DNA from: Amycolatopsis alba DSM 44262
GTDB lineage: Bacteria; Actinomycetota; Actinomycetes; Mycobacteriales; Pseudonocardiaceae
Assembly: GCF_000384215.1 (NCBI RefSeq)
Contig: NZ_KB913032.1
Coordinates: 4,791,665 to 4,855,664, forward strand
Direction: 5' to 3'
DNA length: 64,000 bases
The translations under genes and the position numbers were made by a program. Positions 54,645 to 62,983 of this stretch are shown here, piece after piece (positions within the stretch are counted from its first letter, which is position 1; each line of letters begins with the position of its first letter). Under the pieces are notes generated by a model. That model did no database searches. It was not told the origin of the DNA and worked only from the letters and a program-made list of their open reading frames with translations.

Positions 54645-55790
54645 TCAGCGGCCCGCGGGGGTGACGTTCAGCATCATTCCGGCCAGCCCGCGCGCCCGGA
54701 CGGTCAGCTTCTTCGCCGCCTCCTTGAGCACCAGCGACGCCGGGGCGTCCGGCTCGGCCAGCACGATCGGCGTGCCCGAGTCGCCGTTGGAGACCACGCG
54801 CGGGTCCATCGGCACCTGTCCGAGCAGCGGCACGGTCGAGCCGACCGACTTCGACAGCGAATCGGCGACGGACTGCCCGCCACCGGCGCCGAAGATCTCC
54901 ATCTTCTGCCCGTCCGGCGTCTCCAGCCACGACATGTTCTCGATGACCCCGGCCACCCGCTGCCGCGTCTGCAGCGCGATCGCGCCCGCGCGCTCGGCCA
55001 CTTCGGCGGCCGCCTGCTGCGGGGTGGTGACGACCAGGATCTCCGCGTTCGGGATCAGCTGCGCCACCGAGATCGCGATGTCGCCGGTGCCCGGCGGCAG
55101 GTCCAGCAGCAGGATGTCGAGGTCGCCCCAGAAGACGTCGGCGAGGAACTGCTGCAGCGCGCGGTGCAGCATCGGCCCGCGCCACACCACGGGGGTGTTG
55201 CCGGGGGTGAACATGCCGATCGAGATGACCTTCACGCCGTGCGCCTGCGGCGGCATGATCATGGTGTCGACCTTGGTCGGCTTTTCGTGCGTGCCGAGCA
55301 TCCGCGGCACCGAGTGCCCGTAGATGTCCGCGTCGACCACGCCGACGGAGAGCCCGCGCTCGGCCATCGCGGCCGCGAGGTTCACCGTCACCGAGGACTT
55401 GCCGACACCGCCCTTGCCGGACGCGACGCAATAGACCCGAGTCAGCGAGCCCGGCTGCGCGAACGGGATCACCGGCTCAGCGGCATCCCCGCGCAGCGAT
55501 TTTCGCAGCTCAGTGCGTTGTTCGTCACTCATCACGTCGAGCTCGACCCGGACGTCGCTGACGCCGGGGAGCTTCTTGACGGCTTCGGTGGTGTCGTTGG
55601 TCAGCGTCGCCTTCAGCGGGCAGCCGGCGACCGTCAGGTAGATCCCGACGATGACCACACCGTCCGAGCCGACCTCCACGCCCTTGACCATGCCGAGTTC
55701 GGTGATCGGTTTCTTGATCTCCGGGTCGTACACGGCCTTCAGCGCGGTGCGGACATCGTCGACGCTGGGGAGTTGCTGCGTACTGGTCAC
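54645..55790 (-). CDS. mrp: Mrp/ApbC family P-loop ATPase
   Basis: A 381-residue protein: an N-terminal MIP18 (DUF59) domain to about residue 95 and a C-terminal ParA-like ATPase with GKGGVGKSS P-loop and the LLDLPPGTGD Walker B block. Such proteins assemble or carry Fe-S clusters; Cys pairs expected in some members are not evident in the C-terminus. TAACAT 6 nt before the GTG supports leaderless initiation. Same order as Rv1229c. Confidence 0.92.
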   Translation of the reverse strand: MTSTQQLPSVDDVRTALKAVYDPEIKKPITELGMVKGVEVGSDGVVIVGIYLTVAGCPLKATLTNDTTEAVKKLPGVSDVRVELDVMSDEQRTELRKSLRGDAAEPVIPFAQPGSLTRVYCVASGKGGVGKSSVTVNLAAAMAERGLSVGVVDADIYGHSVPRMLGTHEKPTKVDTMIMPPQAHGVKVISIGMFTPGNTPVVWRGPMLHRALQQFLADVFWGDLDILLLDLPPGTGDIAISVAQLIPNAEILVVTTPQQAAAEVAERAGAIALQTRQRVAGVIENMSWLETPDGQKMEIFGAGGGQSVADSLSKSVGSTVPLLGQVPMDPRVVSNGDSGTPIVLAEPDAPASLVLKEAAKKLTVRARGLAGMMLNVTPAGR

Positions 55791-55799
55791 ACGTCCATG

Positions 55800-56309
55800 T
55801 TACGTACCGGTAGGCGTGCGGTCGGGTTTGGCCTTGCGCGGCTTGGCATCAAGATCTTCACGGAGCCTGTCGAGTTCGCCCCGCAGGAAGTCCCGCGTGG
55901 CGACCTCGCCGAGCGCGATCCGCAGCGATGCCAGCTCCCGCGCGAGGTACTCGGTGTCCGCCTTCGTCTGCGCGGCACGGTTCCGGTCTTCGTCCAGTGA
56001 GACCCGGTCGCGGTCGTCCTGCCGGTTCTGTGCCAGCAGGATGAGCGGCGCGGCGTACGCGGCCTGCGTCGAGAACGCCAGGTTCAGCAGGATGAACGGG
56101 TACGGGTCCCATTGCAGCGAGACCGCGACCAGGTTCAGCACGATCCAGATGATGACGATCAGCGTCTGCCAGAACAGGTACTTGCCGGTGCCGAGGAACC
56201 GCGCGATCCGTTCGGTGAACCGGCCGAACGAGTCGGGGTCGATGTTCAGCCTGAACCGGCTCTGGCCGCGGGGCTGGTCCAGCCGCCGCCCGGACGTCAG
56301 TTCAGGCAC
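55800..56309 (-). CDS. DUF1003 membrane protein
   Basis: A 169-residue protein: FTERIARFLGTGKYLFWQTLIVIIWI and the PYPFILLNLAFSTQAAYAAPLILLAQNRQ block are diagnostic of DUF1003, with two membrane helices; residues 110-160 form a charged coiled coil. The GTG overlaps the stop of the upstream CBS gene by 8 bp. The function is unknown, possibly ion-related given that neighbour. Confidence 0.88.
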   Translation of the reverse strand: MPELTSGRRLDQPRGQSRFRLNIDPDSFGRFTERIARFLGTGKYLFWQTLIVIIWIVLNLVAVSLQWDPYPFILLNLAFSTQAAYAAPLILLAQNRQDDRDRVSLDEDRNRAAQTKADTEYLARELASLRIALGEVATRDFLRGELDRLREDLDAKPRKAKPDRTPTGT

Positions 56310-57618
56310 GTTCGGTCTCCTCGGTCTCGTCGGTTTCTTCGGCGATCACGCCGGTGATGTCGTGCAGGCCGGTCTCGCGCCAGTCCTCCGGGAGCAGGTG
56401 GTCGAGGACGTCGTCGACGGTGACCGCGCCGAGCAGGTGATCCTCGGCGTCCACCACCGGTCCGCAGGTGAGGTTGTAGGCGGCGAAGTAGCGGGTGACC
56501 TCGGCCAATGTGGCGTTCGGCCGCAGCGCGGGCAGTTGCGAGTCGACGGCGCTCGCCACCATCTCCGCCGGTGGTTCGCGTAGCAGGCGCTGGAAGTGGA
56601 CGACGCCGACGAAACGCCCTGTCGGCGTCTCGGTCGGCGGACGGCAGACGAACACCATGCTCGCCAGCGCCACCGGGAGGTCCGCGTTGCGGATGTGCGC
56701 GAGCGCCTCCGCGACCGTGGCGTCCGGCGTCAGCACCACCGGCTCGGGGGTCATCAGACCGCCCGCGGTGTCGGAGGAGTACTTCAGCAGCCGTTTCACC
56801 GGCGCCGACTCCTCGGGCTCCATCAGCTCCAGGAACCGGCTCTGCTCGGCGGGGGCCAGCTCGGCCAGCAGGTCGGCGGCGTCGTCGGGGTCCATCGCTT
56901 CGAGGATGTCCGCGGCCCGTTCCTCGGCGAGGTAGGACAGCAATTCCTTCTGGTCGTCCTCGGGAAGCTCCTCGATGACGTCGGCGAGATGCTCGTCGTC
57001 CATCGCGTCGGCGACCTCGTGCCGCCGCTTCAGCGGCAGGTCACGGACGGTGGCGGCGACGTCGGCGGGGCGCATCGTGTCGAACAGCATCAGCAGCTGT
57101 GCCGCGCCCTGGGTCTGGCCGGTCAGGTCGGTGAGCCCGAGCCCGGACACCTCCGACCACGGCAGCACCTGCATCGCCGAACGCCGCCTGCCGAGGCCGA
57201 GCCTGCTCGACCGTTCGCGGATCGCGAGTTTCGCGAGCACCCAGTCCCGCGTCCGCGTCGGCTCCATACCGGCGTCGACGACGGTGACCCTGGTGTCGGA
57301 ACCCGCGAGCGTGGCGTACGCGTCGAACAGCTGGCCGACCACCAGCACCTCGTTGGGCCGCTGGTGGAAGCGCCGCATGTTCACCGATCCGGTGGCGAGC
57401 GTGACCGCGCTGGGCTCGATCGAGGTCACGCGCAACATCGGCACGAACACGCGGCGCCTGGTCGTCAGCTCGACCACGAGGCCGAGGATCCGCGGCGGTT
57501 GCTGGTCCAGCCGCAGGCCCGCCACCAGGTCCCGTACCTTGCCGATCGATTCACCATCGGGCCCGAATACCGGCAAACCGGCCAGCTGAGCTGCGAATAC
57601 CCTGTTCACGGCTGCCAT
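56302..57618 (-). CDS. PRC-barrel/MgtE-N/CBS domain protein
   Basis: A 438-residue soluble protein. Residues 1-70 and 85-160 are PRC-barrel-like; residues 175-300 are an MgtE intracellular N-domain (LLAELAPAEQSRFLELMEP); residues 290-420 are a CBS pair (GLMTPEPVVLTPDATVAEALAHI). The MgtE membrane pore is absent, so it senses Mg2+ or nucleotides but cannot transport. TAGCCT lies 6 nt before the ATG. Equivalent to Rv1232c. Coupled to DUF1003. Confidence 0.88.
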   Translation of the reverse strand: MAAVNRVFAAQLAGLPVFGPDGESIGKVRDLVAGLRLDQQPPRILGLVVELTTRRRVFVPMLRVTSIEPSAVTLATGSVNMRRFHQRPNEVLVVGQLFDAYATLAGSDTRVTVVDAGMEPTRTRDWVLAKLAIRERSSRLGLGRRRSAMQVLPWSEVSGLGLTDLTGQTQGAAQLLMLFDTMRPADVAATVRDLPLKRRHEVADAMDDEHLADVIEELPEDDQKELLSYLAEERAADILEAMDPDDAADLLAELAPAEQSRFLELMEPEESAPVKRLLKYSSDTAGGLMTPEPVVLTPDATVAEALAHIRNADLPVALASMVFVCRPPTETPTGRFVGVVHFQRLLREPPAEMVASAVDSQLPALRPNATLAEVTRYFAAYNLTCGPVVDAEDHLLGAVTVDDVLDHLLPEDWRETGLHDITGVIAEETDETEETERA

Positions 57619-57662
57619 GCCAGAAGGCTATCGGCTCCCGTGGCCCGCGACGATTCGTGTGA

Positions 57663-58574
57663 CTACCGCAATGCCCACGCGGCGATCGCGGGGACGGCGG
57701 CGTAGGCCGGATCTTCGGTGAGGTTCTCGAGTGAGGCGCCCTCGGCGAGGTCCTCGTACAGCCAGGCCCAGTTCTGCACCGCGCGCACGAGCGTCCACGC
57801 CAGGGTGCGTTCGGCGTCGAGCCCGGCCGCCGCGCAGAACCACTTGATCTTTTCGTCCATTGTGGACTCGCCCGCGCGGTTCCAGAGGATCGAGATCGCG
57901 CCGAACTCCAGGTCACCCGAAAGCGGCTTCGGATCGATCACCAGCCACGGTTCGCGCTCCCCGGCGAGGACGTTCTCGAAGTGCAGGTCCTCGTTCACCA
58001 TCAGCTCACCGGCTTCCGGCCCGAGGTCCACGCAGATCTCCACCGCGGCGTCGATGTACTTGCGGTCGAACGGTTCGCCCAGCTCACGCCAGGTCTCCGG
58101 GAGTCCGGTGACCAGCTCGGCGGCTTCCTCGCGCAGGGATCGCCGCAATGCTTCGGGCGCGGGGACGGCCAGCCGTCGCGCGATCGCGCCGACGGTCTCG
58201 ACGGCCTGCTGGATCGGCTCCGTTTCGAGCGACCGGGTGGCGTCGAGCCGCTCCAGGAGCAGCACGCCGTCCTCGGGCACGTTGTCGTACATCAGGACCG
58301 CGCCCTGACCGGCCCAAGTGGACAGTGCGAGCGGTTCGTCGTCGGATTCCTCGTGCGGCCAGCCGAGTTTGAGGATCGCGGGGGAGCCGTCCGCGCGGCG
58401 CACGGGCTGAGCGACGCCGACGAAGCCGTGCATGGCGTCACCGTCGTATTCGAGTTGCCATTTGGCGGTGTACTTCTCGGCGAGGAACGGGAGAGAGTCG
58501 AGCCATTCGGCGGCTCCGGGGCCGAGTTCGGCGGCGCGGTCGAGGAACTTGGGCGGGATCTTGAAACCGGTCAC
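57663..58574 (-). CDS. APH-family phosphotransferase, variant catalytic loop
   Basis: A 303-residue relative of the 19241 kinase. The catalytic loop reads VNEDLHFENVL: the Asp and Asn are retained but the usual His-Gly are Asn-Glu. The metal segment is VIDPKPLSGD. An N-lobe Lys lies in PAILKLGWP. GTG at 58574 has an AAGGTGGATCC site. The substrate is unknown; activity may be altered by the motif change. Confidence 0.82.
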   Translation of the reverse strand: MTGFKIPPKFLDRAAELGPGAAEWLDSLPFLAEKYTAKWQLEYDGDAMHGFVGVAQPVRRADGSPAILKLGWPHEESDDEPLALSTWAGQGAVLMYDNVPEDGVLLLERLDATRSLETEPIQQAVETVGAIARRLAVPAPEALRRSLREEAAELVTGLPETWRELGEPFDRKYIDAAVEICVDLGPEAGELMVNEDLHFENVLAGEREPWLVIDPKPLSGDLEFGAISILWNRAGESTMDEKIKWFCAAAGLDAERTLAWTLVRAVQNWAWLYEDLAEGASLENLTEDPAYAAVPAIAAWALR

Positions 58575-58662
58575 GGATCCACCTTGGCAGGCCTGTCCAC
58601 CGTGTTTCCCCCGTGACCCGCCGGGCGTACCGTGAACAGCGAGAACAACCCTGGGAGCAGCC

Positions 58663-59508
58663 ATGGTGGTGGAGATTCTCAGCGCGGTCGCCGTCGCGGG
58701 CGGTGCTTGGGTCGCGGCCAGCCTGCGCGTGGTGAAACAGTACGAACGCGGTCTCGTGTTCCGGTTCGGGCGGGTGCGCCCGGCCATCCGGGAGCCGGGG
58801 CTCGCGCTGCTGATGCCGTTCGCGGACCGGTTGCAGAAGGTCAACATGCAGATCGTCACGATGCCGATCCCCGCGCAGGACGGCATCACCCGCGACAACG
58901 TCACCGTGCGGGTGGACGCGGTCGTGTACTTCAAGGTGATCGACCCGGTGCTGGCCGCGGTCAACGTGCAGGACTACCGCTCGGCCGTCGGGCAGGTCGC
59001 GCAGACCTCGCTGCGGTCCATCATCGGCAAGAGCGACCTCGACGACCTGCTGTCGAACCGCGAACGCCTCAACGAGGGCCTGGAGCTGATGATCGACAGC
59101 CCGGCGCTGGACTGGGGCATCCACATCGACCGGGTCGAGATCAAGGACGTCGCGCTGCCGGAGTCGATGAAACGCTCGATGTCACGCCAGGCCGAAGCCG
59201 AACGCGAACGGCGGGCGCGGGTCATCTCGGCCGACGGGGAACTGCAGGCGTCGTACAAACTCTCGCAGGCGGCCGCGACCATGGCCGACACCCCGGCGGC
59301 GCTGCAGTTGCGGCTGCTGGAGACCGTCGTGCAGGTCTCGGCGGAGAAGAACTCGACGCTGGTCCTGCCGTTCCCGGTGGAGCTGCTGCGCTTTCTCGAC
59401 GCTGCCACGCCCAAGAACAATGCGCCGGAGGCCGTGAAGGCCCCGGAGTCCAACGGGCAGGTGGCGCCGGCGCCACGGGAGCCGGACGATGCGGCCCCGA
59501 ACTCGTGA
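58663..59508 (+). CDS. SPFH/band 7 protein (slipin)
   Basis: A 281-residue protein: a short membrane anchor (residues 3-22), the SPFH domain (VVKQYERGLVFRFGRVRP to about 200, with DGITRDNVTVRVDAVVYF and DDLLSNRERLNE), a coiled coil with SRQAEAERERRARVI, and a disordered tail. Stomatin-like proteins organise membrane domains and control neighbouring proteases or transporters. GGGAG ribosome site upstream. Confidence 0.92.
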   Translation: MVVEILSAVAVAGGAWVAASLRVVKQYERGLVFRFGRVRPAIREPGLALLMPFADRLQKVNMQIVTMPIPAQDGITRDNVTVRVDAVVYFKVIDPVLAAVNVQDYRSAVGQVAQTSLRSIIGKSDLDDLLSNRERLNEGLELMIDSPALDWGIHIDRVEIKDVALPESMKRSMSRQAEAERERRARVISADGELQASYKLSQAAATMADTPAALQLRLLETVVQVSAEKNSTLVLPFPVELLRFLDAATPKNNAPEAVKAPESNGQVAPAPREPDDAAPNS

Positions 59509-59638
59509 GTGGTGGTCGAGCGTGGAGGATTTGGGACGTTCAACGTCCTAAATCCTCCACCGTCGAGCCCGCCCACGCGCAGGTAGGCAAATACGGGTCC
59601 GCTCTAACGACACTTGCCACTCGCGAGCCCTGCGCTAA
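59500..59638. repeat. Nested palindrome at the slipin/DUF4190 junction
   Basis: Outer arms CTCGTGAGTGG (59502-59512) and CCACTCGCGAG (59626-59636) repeat the 22397 family. Inside, 59522-59540 and 59542-59560 form a 19-bp hairpin with one mismatch around a single base, GTGGAGGATTTGGGACG at the left arm. Confidence 0.8.
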
Positions 59639-60288
59639 TCCAGCTCCCCGTTGACGCCCAGAATGATCAAAGTCCCGAAGAACCCGACGTACAGCGCGAT
59701 CACGACGTAGCCGATGATCACCGCCGCGAGCGCCATGCCGCGCCCGCCCGCCTCACCGCGGTTCGCCTTCGCCAGCCCGATGTGCCCCAGGATCACCCCG
59801 ACGATCACGGTCACGCACGAGCAGAGCCCGACCAGCGAACACACCAGCCCGGCGATCGCCATCCCGTTGTCCTGCGACCGCGGCGCCGCCGAGGCCGCGT
59901 ACGGGTTGTACGGCTGAACGTACGGCTGAGGCGGGTACGCGACCGGCGCGGGCGTGTACACCGGAGGAGCAGGAGCGTCCGGAGCCGCGAAGGACGGCGG
60001 GACGGGCTCGGCGGTCAGCGGGTCGATGGCCTGCCCGTACGTCTCATCCGGCACCGGCACCGGAGCCGGCCCAGGGGCGGGCGTCGGCGCATCGGCCGAA
60101 GGAACCTCGAACGGGGCGGGCGGCTCGAACGGCGGCGGCGGCTCGAAGGGAGCGGGCGGCTGGAACTGCTGCGGTTCCGTCGGCGACGGGCTCGCCACGG
60201 TCTCGGACGCCGAGGTCGGGTCCGAGAAGGTGTTCGAGTCGGTGTAGGACGACGTCGACGGTGTGTCCTGCGAGTCGGGACTGCTCAT
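59635..60288 (-). CDS. DUF4190 membrane protein with Pro-rich head
   Basis: A 217-residue protein: a disordered Pro-rich cytoplasmic head (1-130), then the DUF4190 pair of membrane helices (MAIAGLVCSLVGLCS and GMALAAVIIGYVVIALY), with the connecting GHIGLAKANRGEAGG loop. A paralogue follows upstream at 60338. The ATG at 60288 is used because the longer frame starts within the next spacer. The function is unknown. Confidence 0.8.
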   Translation of the reverse strand: MSSPDSQDTPSTSSYTDSNTFSDPTSASETVASPSPTEPQQFQPPAPFEPPPPFEPPAPFEVPSADAPTPAPGPAPVPVPDETYGQAIDPLTAEPVPPSFAAPDAPAPPVYTPAPVAYPPQPYVQPYNPYAASAAPRSQDNGMAIAGLVCSLVGLCSCVTVIVGVILGHIGLAKANRGEAGGRGMALAAVIIGYVVIALYVGFFGTLIILGVNGELD

Positions 60289-60337
60289 CCGGTTGGCCCC
60301 CTGGTTCGTGCGGGACCCCACCGTATCCGGGGACGGG

Positions 60338-60730
60338 TCAGGAGACGCCCGCGGCACCGATCGCGAACACCACGAAAACGAACCACAGGATGACCGGGAT
60401 CAGCCACAGCCCGGTGACCACGTAGCCGATGATCATCCCGGCCTGCGCCATGCCCTGGCCACCGGCTTCGCCGCGTTTGGCCTTTCCGAGCGCGATGTGC
60501 CCGAAGATGATCCCCAGGATCGCCGGGAAGCACATGATCAGCCCGATCAGCGAGCACACCAGCGACGCCACCGCCATGCCCTGGTCCGGCGGCCGGACGT
60601 AGGCCTGCTGGACGTAGTACTGCTGCGGAGGCTGGTACGGCTGGAGGCCGTACGGCTGTTCGAACTGCCCGGACGGCTGCTGCTGCCCATACGGCTGTTG
60701 CTGCCCGTACGGGTCATGCGGATTCGTCAT
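60338..60730 (-). CDS. DUF4190 membrane protein
   Basis: A 130-residue paralogue of the 59635 gene: Gln/Pro/Tyr-rich head (1-48), first helix MAVASLVCSLIGLIM, loop FGHIALGKAKRGEAGG and second helix to residue 125. The tandem pair suggests duplication. The function is unknown. Confidence 0.8.
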   Translation of the reverse strand: MTNPHDPYGQQQPYGQQQPSGQFEQPYGLQPYQPPQQYYVQQAYVRPPDQGMAVASLVCSLIGLIMCFPAILGIIFGHIALGKAKRGEAGGQGMAQAGMIIGYVVTGLWLIPVILWFVFVVFAIGAAGVS

Positions 60731-60764
60731 GCTGGGTCCCCTCGTCGGCTTCGGACCGTAGTCG

Positions 60765-60914
60765 TCAGCGGAAAGCTCCGTGTTTCGCGGCGATGTTCGG
60801 CGGGACCGCGACCGCGATGGCGGGAGAGATGATCACCCGCCGTCCCCCTCGGACCGTGATCAGCTTGCCACTGTAGTGCGATGGCACCGATGGTGTACGC
60901 GTGACTGCGCTCAT
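60765..60914 (-). CDS. Possible 49-residue protein
   Basis: A small open frame with ATG at 60914, preceded by GGGGACC at good spacing. The product is Arg/Val/Ile-rich with a central RRVIISPAIAVAV segment. It fills the gap between the DUF4190 and acyl-CoA dehydrogenase genes. No family is recognised, and the evidence is the start signal only. Confidence 0.35.
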   Translation of the reverse strand: MSAVTRTPSVPSHYSGKLITVRGGRRVIISPAIAVAVPPNIAAKHGAFR

Positions 60915-60993
60915 AGCGAGGTCCCCGGTCAGGCGTCATACTCACCGGTAACCCAGCGCCGGGAGCCCGGTGCGCGCGAATTTAGGAGCAGCG

Positions 60994-62190
60994 ATGGCTC
61001 GCCTCGCCCAGACCGCCGGCTTGACCGACGTGCAGTCCGAAATCCTGGCCACGGTCCGCCAGTTCGTGGACAAGGAGGTCATCCCGCGCGCGCAGGAGCT
61101 CGAGCACTCCGACACCTACCCCGCCGACATCGTCGAGGGGATGAAGGAGATGGGCCTGTTCGGGCTCACCATCCCCGAGGAGTACGGCGGCCTCGGCGAA
61201 TCGCTGCTGACCTACGCGCTCGTGGTCGAGGAGATCGCGCGCGGCTGGATGAGCGTCTCCGGTGTCATCAACACGCATTTCATCGTGGCGCACATGATCT
61301 CCCGCCACGGGACGCCGGAGCAGAAGCAGCACTTCCTGTCCCGCATGGCGACCGGCGAGGTGCGCGGCTCGTTCTCGATGTCCGAGCCTGACCTCGGCTC
61401 CGACGTCGCCGCCATCAAGACCCGCGCCCGCAAGACCGACGACGGGTACGTCATCGACGGCGCCAAGATGTGGCTGACCAACGGTGGCAGCTCCAACCTG
61501 ATCGCGCTGCTCGTCAAGACCGACGAGGGCGCCGAGAAGGCCCACCAGAACCTGACCACGTTCCTGGTCGAGAAGCCGGAGGGCTTCGGCGAGGTCGCTC
61601 CCGGCCTCACCATCCCCGGCAAGATCGACAAGATGGGTTACAAGGGCGTCGACACCACCGAGGCCGTTTTCGACGGCTACGAGATCGGTGCCGACATGGT
61701 CCTCGGCGAGGCGCCGGGCAAGGGCTTCGCGTACATGATGGACGGCGTCGAGGTCGGGCGCGTCAACGTCGCCGCGCGTGCCTGCGGCATCGCGATCCGT
61801 GCGTTCGAGCTGGCGGTGGAGTACGCCCAGCAGCGCAAGACCTTCGGCAAGGCGATCGCCGAGCACCAGGCGGTGGCGTTCAAACTCGCCGAGATGGCCA
61901 CCAAGGTCGAGGCCGCGCACCTGATGATGGTCAACGCCGCCCGCCTCAAGGACTCCGGCGAGCGCAACGACGTCGAGGCGGGCATGGCGAAGCTGATCGC
62001 CAGCGAGTACTGCGCCGAGGTCACCCAGGACTCGTTCCGCATCCACGGTGGCTACGGCTACTCGAAGGAGTACGAGATCGAGCGCCTGATGCGCGAGGCG
62101 CCGTTCCTGCTCATCGGCGAGGGCACCAGTGAGATCCAGAAGACCATCATCAGCCGTGGCCTGCTCCGCGAGTACAAGTCGCGCTCCTGA
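60994..62190 (+). CDS. Acyl-CoA dehydrogenase
   Basis: A 398-residue ACAD: LTIPEEYGGLGESLL and the FAD/substrate block SMSEPDLGSDVAAI, RKTFGKAIAEHQAVAFKLA and the C-terminal FRIHGGYGYSKEYEIERLMRE plus IGEGTSEIQ, where Glu376 is the probable catalytic base. It forms a trans-2,3 double bond in an acyl-CoA. ATG at 60994 has an AGGAG site. Chain-length specificity is not evident. Confidence 0.93.
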   Translation: MARLAQTAGLTDVQSEILATVRQFVDKEVIPRAQELEHSDTYPADIVEGMKEMGLFGLTIPEEYGGLGESLLTYALVVEEIARGWMSVSGVINTHFIVAHMISRHGTPEQKQHFLSRMATGEVRGSFSMSEPDLGSDVAAIKTRARKTDDGYVIDGAKMWLTNGGSSNLIALLVKTDEGAEKAHQNLTTFLVEKPEGFGEVAPGLTIPGKIDKMGYKGVDTTEAVFDGYEIGADMVLGEAPGKGFAYMMDGVEVGRVNVAARACGIAIRAFELAVEYAQQRKTFGKAIAEHQAVAFKLAEMATKVEAAHLMMVNAARLKDSGERNDVEAGMAKLIASEYCAEVTQDSFRIHGGYGYSKEYEIERLMREAPFLLIGEGTSEIQKTIISRGLLREYKSRS

Positions 62191-62250
62191 AGGTTCGCGC
62201 CTTTCGCCCGTCCTTGAGAAGATGGACCGGGACGGGCGAGAGGTGATTAC

Positions 62251-62760
62251 GTGAGTGCTCCCTTTGGCGGAGGCGGCCAGGCCGCGGGCGGGCTGCCCAG
62301 GCTGCCGACACCGCCTTCCGGCTGGCCGATCGGCTCCTACGCGACGTACGGCGAAGCGCAGCATGCCGTCGACTTTCTCGCGGAGAAGGAATTCGGGGTC
62401 TCCGACGTGACCATCGTCGGCGTCGACCTGATGCTCGTCGAACGCATCCTCGGCAAGCTGAGCTGGGGACGTGTGCTGGGCACCGGGGCGGTGTCGGGCG
62501 CGTGGTTCGGCCTGATCATCGGGCTGCTGCTGGGCATGTTCAACAACCAGGGGTTCGCCTGGCAGCCCATGATCGGCGGGCTCGTGCTCGGGATCCTGGC
62601 GTGGACGGTCTTCGCGGCCATCAGCTACAGCGTGTCGCGCCGCGACTTCTCCTCGGCCAGCCAGCTGGTCGCCAACCGCTACGACGTGCTGTGCCAGCCG
62701 CGTTCGGCCGAACAGGGCCGGGAGCTCCTCGCCCAGCTGGCGCTGCGCCCGCACCGGTGA
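62251..62760 (+). CDS. Rv1234-like membrane protein (general stress protein 17M-like)
   Basis: A 169-residue protein: an N-terminal soluble GSP17M-like domain (IGSYATYGEAQHAVDFLAEKEFGVSDVTIVG) and two membrane helices (VSGAWFGLIIGLLLGMF, GGLVLGILAWTVFAA), then a C-terminal strand (YDVLCQPRSAEQGRELL). It sits upstream of lpqY as Rv1234 does. The function is unknown. Confidence 0.85.
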   Translation: MSAPFGGGGQAAGGLPRLPTPPSGWPIGSYATYGEAQHAVDFLAEKEFGVSDVTIVGVDLMLVERILGKLSWGRVLGTGAVSGAWFGLIIGLLLGMFNNQGFAWQPMIGGLVLGILAWTVFAAISYSVSRRDFSSASQLVANRYDVLCQPRSAEQGRELLAQLALRPHR

Positions 62761-62983
62761 CATTCGGCGGTACTCGTTCACCTGTTCGTCGTGCAGTCCG
62801 CTGAATCGTTACCGATACTGCTTGCGGGCGGTGATCGCCCGGAATAGGTTGCACAACACCAGTCGGGCGGTCATGTACTCCAGCGTGCCGCCCGAGCACT
62901 AGCACGTCGGGGTGCTGGCGCGCGGGCTTCTTCAACGCGTCCTAGTGCTTGCGTATCCCAGCGTGCGCGGGTGAGGAGGCCTC
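62761..62983. other. Intergenic region with possible gene remnant
   Basis: No complete gene is visible in these 223 bases. The complementary strand can encode the fragment GTLEYMTARLVLCNLFRAI with a stop before and after (about 62815-62900), which might be the decayed tail of a transposase or other gene. GCACTAG at 62896 and CTAGTGC at 62942 are inverted repeats. GTCCGCTGAAT at 62796 matches the 54573 repeat. Confidence 0.3.

Noticed and set aside
60982..62781. 599-codon open frame on the minus strand
   Set aside because: It mirrors the acyl-CoA dehydrogenase gene and has no recognisable motif.
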